From assembly GCF_002263215.1 (NCBI RefSeq), contig NZ_NLFK01000001.1, positions 248,001 through 312,000 of the forward strand: a stretch of 64,000 nt of DNA, written 5' to 3'. The stretch's first letter is position 1. The number at the start of each line of letters is the position of its first letter. This document shows positions 1 to 7,992 of this stretch, piece after piece. This DNA is from Actinobacillus seminis (GTDB lineage: Bacteria; Pseudomonadota; Gammaproteobacteria; Enterobacterales; Pasteurellaceae). The notes beneath the pieces were generated by a model, which made no database searches, was not told the DNA's origin, and saw nothing but the letters and a program-made list of their open reading frames with translations. The position numbers were made by a program, and so were the translations under genes.

Positions 1-1
1 T

Positions 2-79
2 TATCCGATTGATATTGATGCACCATTTGAAGACGTGGTTGAGCGTTGTGTCAATGTAATTAAACCTTTGCCGGGCTAA
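2..79 (+). CDS. 3' end of an unidentified gene
   Basis: An open frame enters from the left edge and stops with TAA at 77-79, leaving 25 residues that end in NVIKPLPG. Codon use is ordinary for the window and the frame is uninterrupted, so it is probably the C-terminus of a real protein. I do not recognise the family from this fragment. The space to the next gene holds one DNA uptake core at 130-138 and nothing else I can name. Confidence 0.45.
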   Translation, partial: YPIDIDAPFEDVVERCVNVIKPLPG

Positions 80-129
80 GGCTACTTTATCTTTTGGACA
101 TTTACCCACCGTCTTTATTCTCGGCGCTA

Positions 130-138
130 AAGTGCGGT
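130..138 (+). repeat. DNA uptake signal sequence (AAGTGCGGT)
   Basis: This is a perfect 9-bp Haemophilus-type uptake core followed by an AT-rich stretch. It is the only copy I see between the left edge and about 10.47 kb; the next is inside dsbD at 10472-10480. Confidence 0.85.
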
Positions 139-252
139 CAATTTAACTCAACAATGATGTCGGAAATAATATATTAAAGTATGGGTTAAGTGCCATAAAT
201 AGCACATTAACTCCATCTTTAATCCAAATAGATAACGTCTCAACCGCGAACG

Positions 253-423
253 TCAGCCTTTAGCAAATTTCTTCATCATTTTACTGACTTGTTCATTATT
301 TCGTTTAAAATTACGACAATATGGACAAATAATCAAATGCATTCGCGCCCCTACTTTTTCAGCGAAAGATAGTTGTCGCTCCTGCGAATCAGAAATTAAT
401 TTAGTCACTTTTAAGCAATTCAT
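253..423 (-). CDS. Small zinc-finger-like anti-sigma factor
   Basis: This 56-residue protein starts at ATG 423 and was found by reading the strand directly. It contains HLIICPYC near residues 29-36, a His-x3-Cys-x2-Cys arrangement typical of zinc-binding anti-sigma domains. Its start lies 16 bases downstream of the stop of the ECF sigma gene on the same strand, the usual sigma then anti-sigma order. It probably holds the sigma factor inactive in the cytoplasm until oxidant or metal stress perturbs the Cys/His site. There is no transmembrane segment. The role is inferred from size, motif and position. Confidence 0.7.
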   Translation of the reverse strand: MNCLKVTKLISDSQERQLSFAEKVGARMHLIICPYCRNFKRNNEQVSKMMKKFAKG

Positions 424-439
424 CTTGTTTCCTCACTCA

Positions 440-1018
440 TCAGGATAATTTTTTCGATAAGCAATTTTGTAACTGTAACCGCGCTCGATACAGTAACGTA
501 TGTAAATTTGCTGTAGAAATATTCGCATTATTACAAATTTCATCCGTAGCCAATTCTAAATATTCCCGCATCATAAATACCCGCGCCTGCGCCGCCGGCA
601 AATAATTTAAGCAAGCCTCAAAAATCATCCAGAACTCTTCACTATAAACAGCCCCTTCATTTTCTTGCCAATTCTTGGGTTGAAACTCGGGTTTCCAGTG
701 ACCTTGTTGATCAAAAAAGGAATGAGATTCGTCCTCGGAATCTGAATTTGTATTTAAATCAGTTTCTAATATAAACCGATCTTTTAAGCGAAAATAATCC
801 ACTATTTTATTTTTTAAAATAGCGAAAACCCATGTTTTGAAAGCAGCCTGTCGTTTAAAATTGGCAATATTTTTGACCGCACATAATAAACTCTCCTGAA
901 CAAGATCTTCAGCCATGTCATTATCCCTTATTTGCAAACAAGCAAATTGCAACATTTTTTGACGAATCTCTTCAATTTGCTGTGCGGAAAGTGCTTGATC
1001 TATTTTATACATTGTCAT
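440..1018 (-). CDS. rpoE: ECF-type RNA polymerase sigma factor
   Basis: The 192-residue protein has the two-domain layout of extracytoplasmic-function sigma factors. Region 2 lies at about residues 20-80 and includes DNDMAEDLVQES and FKTWVFAILKNKIVDYF. Region 4 lies at about 135-190 and includes LPAAQARVFMMREY and a helix-turn-helix ending in LLYRARLQLQ. The acidic linker between them is long and low in complexity. It directs RNA polymerase to a small stress regulon. It is followed by its likely anti-sigma gene and is divergent from a Met-rich peptide and msrAB. In H. influenzae a comparable sigma factor (RpoE2) is linked to hypochlorite response and msrAB. It is not the envelope-stress RpoE with RseA/RseB, so the symbol is used loosely. 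Confidence 0.85.
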   Translation of the reverse strand: MTMYKIDQALSAQQIEEIRQKMLQFACLQIRDNDMAEDLVQESLLCAVKNIANFKRQAAFKTWVFAILKNKIVDYFRLKDRFILETDLNTNSDSEDESHSFFDQQGHWKPEFQPKNWQENEGAVYSEEFWMIFEACLNYLPAAQARVFMMREYLELATDEICNNANISTANLHTLLYRARLQLQNCLSKKLS

Positions 1019-1097
1019 TTTTCAACTTCATCAATTTTTATTACTAATAATTTGTCAGATTTTTGTCATTATAACGACTAATCTAATGAAAGGTGAC

Positions 1098-1112
1098 ACT
1101 TTCATAGAAAGT
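1098..1112. promoter_or_regulatory. Palindrome in the divergent sigma/Met-peptide promoter region
   Basis: ACTTTC-ATA-GAAAGT is a perfect inverted repeat located 38 bases before the Met-rich peptide start. It overlaps a second imperfect repeat, GAAAG...CTTTC, beginning at about 1088. It could be an operator or part of an ECF promoter serving the oxidant-defence genes. No factor can be assigned from sequence alone. Confidence 0.35.
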
Positions 1113-1149
1113 AATTTTAACAAACTTTTTTAAAAATAAGGAAAAATTT

Positions 1150-1386
1150 ATGAAAAAAATCAAATACACCACTAAATTAATGATGGCAACATCACTTCTT
1201 TCTTTATTAACAATTGGTACAGTTAATGCAAAAGACATGAACAATTGTAAAAATCAAATGAATACTGATTGTATGCAAGAAATGAAATCTGATTCCATGC
1301 AAATGAAAGATAAAATGATGAAATCTGAACCAATGCAAAAAGATGAAGTGATGAAATCTGAACCAATGAAAACAAGCAGTATGTAA
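1150..1386 (+). CDS. Met-rich periplasmic peptide, MXKDX-repeat family
   Basis: The 78-residue product starts with a signal peptide (residues 1-27, Lys-rich start, hydrophobic core, TVNA cleavage site). The mature 51 residues include 12 methionines in degenerate repeats such as MKSEPM and MQKDEVM. It fits the pentapeptide MXKDX repeat family. The next gene encodes a periplasmic methionine sulfoxide reductase, and the divergent operon encodes an ECF sigma/anti-sigma pair. In Azospira a comparable exported Met-rich peptide (MrpX) acts with a Met sulfoxide reductase system to consume hypochlorite. I infer the same sacrificial role here: surface methionines are oxidised and then reduced by MsrAB. 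Confidence 0.75.
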   Translation: MKKIKYTTKLMMATSLLSLLTIGTVNAKDMNNCKNQMNTDCMQEMKSDSMQMKDKMMKSEPMQKDEVMKSEPMKTSSM

Positions 1387-1398
1387 TAAAAACATAAG

Positions 1399-1448
1399 AT
1401 TAAATGGTGCAATGTAAAAAAGGAATAAAAATATCGCCACCATTTAAT
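1399..1448 (+). terminator. Hairpin between Met-rich peptide gene and msrAB
   Basis: An 11-base inverted repeat, ATTAAATGGTG (1399-1409) and CACCATTTAAT (1438-1448), has a 28-base loop and is followed by TTTATAT. It could be a weak attenuator that makes more peptide than MsrAB mRNA, or an mRNA stabiliser. Confidence 0.35.
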
Positions 1449-1470
1449 TTTATATAACAAAGGAGATATA

Positions 1471-2515
1471 ATGAAAACATTGAAAATAACAAAATTATCT
1501 TTACTAATAATATTAGCTACATTTTCTTCAATAACGGTAGCAAATCATCATAATGAAAAAGAGGCGAATATGACCAATATCACACAAAAACAAATGCATG
1601 AAGATATTCGAACAATTTATTTAGCCGGAGGATGCTTTTGGGGAATTGAAGCCTATATGGAGAAAATATATGGTGTGAAAGAGGCAACTTCCGGATATGC
1701 CAATGGTAAAACAAAAATGACATATTATCAAATAATTGGTAGCACAGATCATGCAGAAACAGTACAGGTAACTTATGATGCCAATAAAATTTCATTAGAA
1801 AAACTACTTAAATATTATTTTCAAGTCATCGATCCAACCAGCATTAATAAACAAGGAAATGATCGCGGAAGACAATATAGAACGGGAATTTATTATCAAA
1901 ATAACCGAGATAAAGAGATTATTTTAAAAGAAATACAAGCATTACAAAGCCAATATAAAGATCGTATAACTTCGTATAATGTATGCTATACGAAGTTATG
2001 CAGTCGAAAAAAAAAAAAAAATGTCATATTGATTTAACACAAGCAGATCAAGTAATTATTGATCCGGCAGATTATCCGAAACCAAATGATGAAGAACTGA
2101 AAAAGAAATTAACACCATTACAATATAGTGTAACCCAAAAGAAAATACAGAACATTCATTTAGTAATGAGTATTGGGATAATTTCGCAGCTGGTATTTAT
2201 GTCGATATTACAACAGGTGAACCGTTATTTTCTTCTGATGATAAATATAATTCAGGTTGTGGTTGGCCAAGTTTTACCAAGCCAATTAACAAAGATGTTG
2301 TGCGTTATGCGGAAGACCGAAGTTTTAATATGTTAAGAACAGAAGTATTAAGTCGTAGCGGTAATGCTCATTTGGGACATGTTTTTAATGATGGCCCTCA
2401 AGATAAAGGAGGTTTACGTTATTGTATTAATAGCGCTGCAATTAAATTTATTCCATTAAATCAAATGGAAGATAAAAACTATGGTTATTTGATTCATTTT
2501 ATTAAAGGGAAATAA
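1471..2515 (+). pseudogene. msrAB: Exported methionine sulfoxide reductase MsrAB, broken in this sequence
   Basis: The gene reduces oxidised methionine in periplasmic proteins. It opens with a signal peptide (residues 1-24). The MsrA domain follows, with catalytic GGCFWG at about residues 53-58, and is readable to about 1961. It is then interrupted by a loxP-bearing linker and 15 A (1962-2021). Reading resumes at CHIDLTQAD, so about 30 residues of MsrA usually found between these points are missing. A second break is one missing A in the run at 2137-2140. Adding it restores the MsrB domain with [19 protein letters not shown] and [11 protein letters not shown] to the stop at 2515. Both breaks look like sequencing or assembly faults, so the real gene is probably intact. 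ccdA and a thioredoxin-like gene follow and would supply electrons. Confidence 0.85.
1962..2021. other. loxP-containing sequencing linker plus 15-A run
   Basis: Positions 1966-1999 are a perfect 34-bp loxP: 13-bp arms beginning ATAACTTCG and spacer ATGTATGC. The preceding TCGT makes 38 bases that agree with the 454 Titanium paired-end linker as I remember it. GCAGTCG and a run of 15 A (2007-2021) follow. The block sits inside the MsrA reading frame, replaces about 30 codons and has no recombinase gene nearby. It is most simply untrimmed library linker at a contig join. Confidence 0.85.
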
Positions 2516-2517
2516 TC

Positions 2518-3201
2518 ATGCTTGAACAACAATTACTTATTGGCAGTGTTTTTCTTGCAGGTTTAGCCTCTTTTCTATCCCCTTGTATTTTTCCGATTGT
2601 GCCAGTTTATTTCGGTATATTAAGTAAAGGTGGTAGAAAAATAATAAATACATTTCTATTTATTATGGGGTTATCTGTTACTTTTGTCAGTCTTGGTTTT
2701 AGTTTTGGTTTCTTAGGTGATATATTTTTTAATGATACCGTTAGAATGATTGCCGGAATAATCGTGATTATTTTAGGTATCCACCAATTAGGTATTATAA
2801 AACTTTCTTTCTTAGAACAAACTAAGTTAATTAATATCAAAACAGAAGGCAAAAATGCTTCTCTTGAGGCATTTGTTTTGGGATTAACGTTTAGCCTTGG
2901 CTGGACACCTTGTATTGGACCGATATTGGCTTCTGTACTGGCTTTATCAGGAGATGAAGGAACTGTTTTATATGGCGCTGCAATGATGTTGGTTTATGTA
3001 TTAGGATTAGCAGTTCCTTTTATTATATTTTCATTTTTCTCACAGGAGTTATTAAAAAAATCTAAGTCACTAAATCGCCATTTAAATAAATTCAAAATTA
3101 TTGGTGGCATTTTGATCATATTAATGGGAATTTTATTATTAACAGATAACTTACATAACTTTATAAAAAAAAAAAAAAAAAGAATTTATCGAATGGTATA
3201 A
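2518..3201 (+). CDS. ccdA: CcdA-type thiol-disulfide transmembrane protein
   Basis: This is a polytopic inner-membrane protein of the CcdA/DsbD transmembrane family with about six membrane spans. The two redox cysteines lie in LSPCIFPIVP (about residue 22) and GWTPCIGPIL (about residue 135). It passes electrons from cytoplasmic thioredoxin to periplasmic thiol proteins. The native sequence runs to about NLHNF (position 3163); the last residues, a Lys run then RIYRMV, come from the poly-A artefact at 3165-3181, so the true C-terminus is uncertain. It starts 2 bases after the msrAB stop. With the downstream thioredoxin-like gene it probably recycles MsrAB. Confidence 0.85.
   Translation: MLEQQLLIGSVFLAGLASFLSPCIFPIVPVYFGILSKGGRKIINTFLFIMGLSVTFVSLGFSFGFLGDIFFNDTVRMIAGIIVIILGIHQLGIIKLSFLEQTKLINIKTEGKNASLEAFVLGLTFSLGWTPCIGPILASVLALSGDEGTVLYGAAMMLVYVLGLAVPFIIFSFFSQELLKKSKSLNRHLNKFKIIGGILIILMGILLLTDNLHNFIKKKKKRIYRMV
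3165..3181. other. 17-A run at a probable contig join
   Basis: A run of 17 A separates the end of ccdA from the middle of a thioredoxin-like gene whose start is missing. The length is close to the 15-A runs beside the two loxP linkers, suggesting the same artificial spacer plus native A residues. Confidence 0.65.
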
Positions 3202-3375
3202 CGGATTAGAATATAAAATATCCTTGTTTTACTAGATGAGAAAGGCGAAGTAATGAAAAAAGCAAAAGTCAGAGGGTATCCATTTAACTTATTCTTAGAT
3301 AGCCATTTAGCGTTAAAAAAATCCATTCCCGGTCATTTAACTACCCAACAAATTACCCAAATGATACAGGAATAA
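3182..3375 (+). pseudogene. Thioredoxin-like (TlpA/ResA type) protein, 3' part only
   Basis: The start and the expected CxxC active site are absent because the sequence resumes after the poly-A run. The first frame reads EFIEWYNGLEYK. One missing A in the run at 3215-3218 shifts the frame; correcting it gives LLDEKGEVMKKAKVRGYPF, with the cis-Pro region, to the stop at 3373-3375. This is the C-terminal half of a membrane-anchored periplasmic thioredoxin. It lies directly after ccdA in the msrAB operon and should be the carrier between CcdA and MsrAB. The breaks are probably technical. Confidence 0.65.
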
Positions 3376-3435
3376 AATCTTTGGCATTTAGAAAAATTGG
3401 AAACTTAATATGATTAAGTCAGTATTCCGCTAAAT

Positions 3436-3470
3436 AAAGCCCTTACTTGTTTTAATCTCGTAAGGGCTTT
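3436..3470. terminator. Bidirectional terminator between the msrAB operon and pepT
   Basis: AAAGCCCTTAC and GTAAGGGCTTT form an 11-bp stem with a 13-base loop. The genes on either side converge on it. Confidence 0.8.
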
Positions 3471-3500
3471 GTATTCATCAACTCAAGCGGCAATATCCTT

Positions 3501-4745
3501 TTAACATTGCAATGCTAATTCGGTGATTTTCACAATAACATTCACACTGTCTACCATACCTTCCAAAGTGATCAACTCGTGTTTACTGTGAAAATTATAA
3601 CCACCGGTGAAAAGATTCGGGCAAGCTAAGCCTTTCTCGGCTAATTTGGCGCCATCCGTACCACCACGAATGACTTTATGTTGCGGCTCAATACCACATT
3701 CTCGAATGGCGCGATCTGCCAGGTTAACGGATTGTGGGACTTTTTGAATGGTGTCGTACATATTGAAATAGCTGTCCGTGATTTCCACTTCTGCTTTTTG
3801 GCGCAATTTCTTCTTGCGATTAAAATCGACCACCAACATAGATAAAAAGGCTTTGCGTTGCTCAAATTTAACATGGTCAAAATCACGAATCAGATAACAC
3901 AGCTCCACTTTCTCAATATCGCCACTGAAACTTTCCAGATGGAAAAATCCTTGCCGCCCTTCCGTTTGTTCCGGAGTTTCTGCTTTTGGAAAACCTTGTT
4001 GAAACTCACAAGCCAATGTCAACGCATTAATCATATGATTTTTAGCACTGCCGGTATGCATATTATTGCCATAAATTGTAACTTTGGCACTCGCGGCATT
4101 GAAATTTTCATATTCCAATTCGCCCGATTCACCACCATCCACAGTATAAGCCCAATCGCAAGGGAATTTGTCTATTGGGAAAAAATCCATGCCTAAGCCG
4201 ATTTCTTCGTCCGGTGTAAATGCCACGCGAATATTGCAATGAGGCAGGCGGTTCTCTCGGATCATAGAAAGCGCGGTCATTATTTCCGCAATTCCTGCTT
4301 TATTGTCGGCTCCCAATAAATTATTGCCATCAGACACAATCAAGGTTTTACCCACTAATTTTTGTAAAAACGGGTAATATACCGGGCTAATGAACTCATC
4401 CCCCAGCCCCAGCGCAATATCACCGCCACGGTAACTTTCAATTACTTCCGCTTTAATATGTTTTCCGCTGCATTGCGGTGAAGTGTCCAGATGAGCGATA
4501 AAACCGATAGTTGGTGTATTTGGCGAAACATTTGAGGGTAAAAAAGCGGTTACTACGCCATTTTTGCTCATTTCGATATTTTCCAACCCTAAAGCAAACA
4601 ATTCTTGTTGTAAGTGCTTTGCGAGTTTTAATTGTCCGCCGGAACTAGGGGAACTTTTAGCAGCGATTTTGGATTGCGTATCATAGCTGATATAACGCAA
4701 AAACCGTTCAAGTAATGATTCTTGATACGATATGATTTTCTTCAT
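3501..4745 (-). CDS. pepT: Peptidase T (tripeptide aminopeptidase)
   Basis: The 414-residue cytoplasmic M20-family metallopeptidase removes N-terminal residues from tripeptides. Two zinc sites are visible: FIAHLDTSP (His85, Asp87), LGADNKAGIAE at about residues 145-155, FTPDEEIGLG with the catalytic Glu pair at about 176-185, and a C-terminal His in FHSKHELI. The length matches the usual 405-415. The start ATG 4745 has the expected N-terminus leading to LLERFLRYISYDTQSK. It is monocistronic, ending at the shared terminator. An AT-rich 187-base space separates it from the divergent pot operon. Confidence 0.95.
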   Translation of the reverse strand: MKKIISYQESLLERFLRYISYDTQSKIAAKSSPSSGGQLKLAKHLQQELFALGLENIEMSKNGVVTAFLPSNVSPNTPTIGFIAHLDTSPQCSGKHIKAEVIESYRGGDIALGLGDEFISPVYYPFLQKLVGKTLIVSDGNNLLGADNKAGIAEIMTALSMIRENRLPHCNIRVAFTPDEEIGLGMDFFPIDKFPCDWAYTVDGGESGELEYENFNAASAKVTIYGNNMHTGSAKNHMINALTLACEFQQGFPKAETPEQTEGRQGFFHLESFSGDIEKVELCYLIRDFDHVKFEQRKAFLSMLVVDFNRKKKLRQKAEVEITDSYFNMYDTIQKVPQSVNLADRAIRECGIEPQHKVIRGGTDGAKLAEKGLACPNLFTGGYNFHSKHELITLEGMVDSVNVIVKITELALQC

Positions 4746-5010
4746 AACTTCTCTTTTTAAAAATAAAAAACCTTTTCATTCTATAATGGCATTCAAGCAA
4801 AGATCTTGATATACAACAAAGTTCCATTCAATTTTTTTAGATATAAAAAATGGATTTTTAGGGAATATTTACATTAATTGCTTTCAATTAATCTCCATTA
4901 GCTATATCATTAGCATTCATTTTTAATCAAGGTTGCTTACACATTTTTGTAAGTATTTTGTTTCTACTCAATATCAAATTTTTGATTCATTAGGGAGAAA
5001 ACCAAAGCTA

Positions 5011-6132
5011 GTGGAAAATACAGTTCAAAGCAAGCCGATTATTGAGCTTCATTCTCTAACTAAATCTTACGGTGATAAAACTATTATCAGTAACTTCAAT
5101 TTAACCATCAATAATGGTGAATTTCTGACTATCCTCGGTCCGTCCGGTTGTGGTAAAACAACTGTTTTACGTCTAATTGCCGGTTTTGAGGAATTAAATG
5201 CAGGTAAAATCATCTTAGATGGTCAGGATATTACTGATGTTCCCGCTGAACGTCGTTCGGTAAATACAGTATTCCAAAGTTATGCTTTATTCCCGCATAT
5301 GACCATTTTTGATAATGTTGCCTTTGGATTGCGCATGCAAAAAGTGCCGGATGATCAAATTAAATCCCGTGTAATTGATGCATTGCGCATGGTTAGATTA
5401 GACGAGATGGCAGATCGTAAACCAAATCAACTTTCAGGCGGACAACAACAACGTGTTGCCATCGCCAGAGCGGTAGTAAATAAACCGAAAGTGCTGTTAC
5501 TTGATGAATCATTGTCTGCATTAGATTATAAATTACGAAAAGAAATGCAAAATGAGTTGAAAGCACTGCAACGCCAGTTGGGGATTACGTTTATTTTTGT
5601 TACGCACGATCAAGAAGAAGCATTAACCATGTCAGATCGTATTATCGTAATGAATAAAGGGCGTATAGAGCAAGACGGTTCCCCACGTGAAATTTATGAA
5701 GATCCCAAAAATCTCTTTGTCGCACGTTTCATCGGCGAGATCAATGTCTTTGATGCAACGGTGATTGCCCGTCAATCAGAAAAAACGGTAAAAGCCAATG
5801 TGGAAGGGCGTATTTGTGAAATTTATACCGATATTCCGGTTGAAGCCGGTCAAAAACTGAAAGTATTACTTCGTCCTGAAGATATCGTGATTGAAGAATT
5901 AGATGAAAACGAAAGTTCTAAAGCAATTATTGGTCACGTAACTGATCGTACTTACAAAGGTATGACGTTAGAATCTAATATTATGTTAGATCATAACCAA
6001 ATGAAAGTTTTGGTAAGCGAGTTCTTTAATGAGGACGATCCTCATATTGACCACTCTGTCGGTCAAAAGGTTGCATTAACTTGGCATGAAGGCTGGGAGG
6101 TTGTATTAAACGATGAAAATAACCACGAGTAA
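5011..6132 (+). CDS. potA: Spermidine/putrescine import ATP-binding protein PotA
   Basis: This is the ATPase of the PotABCD polyamine importer. Walker A is GPSGCGKTT, the Q-loop lies near [10 protein letters not shown], the signature is [14 protein letters not shown] and Walker B is VLLLDES followed by LSALD. A C-terminal TOBE-like domain contains LLRPEDI. I chose GTG 5011 because AGGGAG at 4992-4997 precedes it and the 373-residue product matches family length. An in-frame upstream start at 4933 would add residues with no homology that I recognise. It overlaps potB by 20 bases, so the genes are translationally coupled. Confidence 0.93.
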   Translation: MENTVQSKPIIELHSLTKSYGDKTIISNFNLTINNGEFLTILGPSGCGKTTVLRLIAGFEELNAGKIILDGQDITDVPAERRSVNTVFQSYALFPHMTIFDNVAFGLRMQKVPDDQIKSRVIDALRMVRLDEMADRKPNQLSGGQQQRVAIARAVVNKPKVLLLDESLSALDYKLRKEMQNELKALQRQLGITFIFVTHDQEEALTMSDRIIVMNKGRIEQDGSPREIYEDPKNLFVARFIGEINVFDATVIARQSEKTVKANVEGRICEIYTDIPVEAGQKLKVLLRPEDIVIEELDENESSKAIIGHVTDRTYKGMTLESNIMLDHNQMKVLVSEFFNEDDPHIDHSVGQKVALTWHEGWEVVLNDENNHE

Positions 6133-6973
6133 ATTTCAAACCGGTACGGTAACGGTAATTTTTGGTTGGTTAATTTTCTTTGTATTAGTACCTAACCTCT
6201 TAGTGCTAACCGTCAGTTTCTTAACCCGTGACAGTAATGATTTTTATACGTTACCGTTTACATTGGAAAATTATTCCCGACTTTTTGAACCTCTTTATGC
6301 TCAAGTAGTATGGAATTCATTATATATGTCCGGAATCGCTACAATTATTTGTTTGATTGTAGGTTATCCGTTCGCCTTTATGATTGCCAAAATAAAGCCG
6401 AAATTTCGACCGCTCTTATTGTTTTTAGTGGTGTTACCATTTTGGACAAATTCGCTTATTCGCATCTATGGAATGAAAATTTTCTTAGGGGTAAAAGGAA
6501 TTTTAAATAATGTGCTTGTCAGCTTAGGTATTATTAGCGAGCCGATTCGGATCCTCAATACCGAAGTAGCGGTGATTATCGGTTTGGTTTATCTCTTACT
6601 TCCATTTATGATTCTACCTCTCTACTCCGCTATTGAGAAACTGGATTATCGGTTATTGGAAGCGGCAAAAGATTTAGGTGCCAACGCGTTCCAACGCTTT
6701 ATTAAAATCATTATTCCGCTTACTATGCCCGGTATTATTGCCGGCTGCTTATTGGTGTTATTACCAGCAATGGGAATGTTCTATGTTGCCGATTTATTAG
6801 GCGGAGCAAAAGTATTGTTAGTAGGTAATGTTATCAAAAGTGAATTCCTTATTTCTCGTAACTGGCCTTTTGGATCGGCGATCAGTATCGGTTTAACAAT
6901 TTTAATGGCATTACTCATCTTTATTTACTACAAAGCCAGTAAACTAATGAATAAGAAAATGGAGTTAGAATAA
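6113..6973 (+). CDS. potB: Spermidine/putrescine permease PotB
   Basis: This 286-residue inner-membrane permease has about six membrane spans and the binding-protein-dependent loop [26 protein letters not shown] at about residues 180-205, the EAA motif that contacts PotA. It forms the channel with PotC. It starts within potA and its TAA stop overlaps the potC ATG (TAATG). Confidence 0.93.
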   Translation: MKITTSKFQTGTVTVIFGWLIFFVLVPNLLVLTVSFLTRDSNDFYTLPFTLENYSRLFEPLYAQVVWNSLYMSGIATIICLIVGYPFAFMIAKIKPKFRPLLLFLVVLPFWTNSLIRIYGMKIFLGVKGILNNVLVSLGIISEPIRILNTEVAVIIGLVYLLLPFMILPLYSAIEKLDYRLLEAAKDLGANAFQRFIKIIIPLTMPGIIAGCLLVLLPAMGMFYVADLLGGAKVLLVGNVIKSEFLISRNWPFGSAISIGLTILMALLIFIYYKASKLMNKKMELE

Positions 6974-7845
6974 TGGGACGTTTATTTCGCTCACTTTTTA
7001 TATTTATAATATATAGTCGTGGGAGGCAAGGCACACAGGGGATAGGAAAAAAAAAAAAAAATGCATAACTTCGTATAGCATACATTATACGAAGTTATAC
7101 GATTATAATATATTCTTTTTTATATATTCCTATTATTATTCTAGTGACAAATTCTTTTAATGAAGATCGCTATGGCTTGACATGGAAAGGATTTAGCTGG
7201 AATTGGTATGATCGCCTATTTAATAATGATACGTTAATTCAAGCTGCGATCCACTCTGTTACTATTGCTTTCTTCGCCGCTACGTTGGCAACGATCGTCG
7301 GAGGATTGACTGCTATCGCACTATATCGCTACCGCTTCCGCGGCAAACAAGCAGTTAGCGGAATGCTGTTTGTTGTAATGATGTCGCCTGATATTGTAAT
7401 GGCTGTATCTTTACTGGCATTATTTATGATCGCCGGTATCTCGCTTGGTTTTTTCTCATTACTTTTGGCTCATATTACTTTCTGCCTACCTTATGTGGTG
7501 GTCACTGTATTTTCTCGTCTTAAAGGTTTTGATTCGACCATGTTGGAAGCGGCAAAAGACTTAGGCGCCGGCGAAGTGACGATTTTACGTAAAATCGTTC
7601 TTCCACTTGCGTTACCGGCAATTATTTCCGGCTGGTTATTAAGTTTTACTATTTCTCTTGACGACGTCGTAGTTTCTTCCTTCGTCAGTGGCGTAAGCTA
7701 TGAGATTCTACCATTGAAGATATTCTCGTTAGTGAAAACAGGTGTAACTCCGGAAGTCAACGCCCTTGCCACAATTATGATTATTCTTTCTTTATTCTTG
7801 GTTATTTTAAGTCAACTTGTTTTATCCAAAGAAAAATCAAATTGA
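6973..7845 (+). pseudogene. potC: Spermidine/putrescine permease PotC, interrupted by an artefact
   Basis: The gene starts at ATG 6973 ([15 protein letters not shown]) and breaks at 7015. It resumes at about 7103 with IIYSFLYIPIIILV and continues to TAA 7845. The open part from 7144 carries four or five membrane spans and the EAA loop [18 protein letters not shown]. Eleven bases are duplicated at the two edges (7004-7014 and 7103-7113). Removing the 88-base foreign block and one copy restores a continuous frame of normal length. The real gene is therefore almost certainly intact and is the second channel subunit with PotB. Confidence 0.88.
7015..7102. other. 454 adapter, 15-A run and loxP linker inserted in potC
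   Basis: Positions 7027-7046 contain CACACAGGGGATAGG and five preceding bases, the reverse complement of 454 Titanium primer B as I recall it. A run of 15 A (7047-7061), TGC and a perfect loxP (7065-7098, opposite orientation to the one at 1966) follow, then ACGA. The 11-bp overlap of flanking potC sequence shows two adjacent contigs joined without trimming. Confidence 0.9.
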
Positions 7846-7882
7846 ATAAAAATAATACTTCACAAATTTATTAATACGAAAT

Positions 7883-7916
7883 AAAATACGCCTTGCCTCT
7901 TGCAAGGCGTATTTTT
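7883..7916 (+). terminator. Terminator or attenuator between potC and potD
   Basis: AAAATACGCCTTGC (7883-7896) and GCAAGGCGTATTTT (7902-7915) form a 14-bp stem with a CTCTT loop and a T tail. It could separate potABC expression from the more abundant binding protein. Confidence 0.85.
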
Positions 7917-7992
7917 ATTCCGTGTTTTGGTTTATATAACTTAAGTATAACAAATACGGTTATTTTTTATTCTTAACAGGAGAATGATAGAA

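Noticed and set aside
4933-5010. Upstream extension of PotA from ATG 4933
   Set aside because: The extra 26 residues are unlike the family N-terminus, and a ribosome-binding site favours GTG 5011.
1966-7098. Two inverted loxP sites as a natural or engineered invertible 5-kb segment
   Set aside because: Both sites interrupt conserved genes, are flanked by linker or primer sequence and poly-A, and no recombinase or marker is present. Artefact is simpler.
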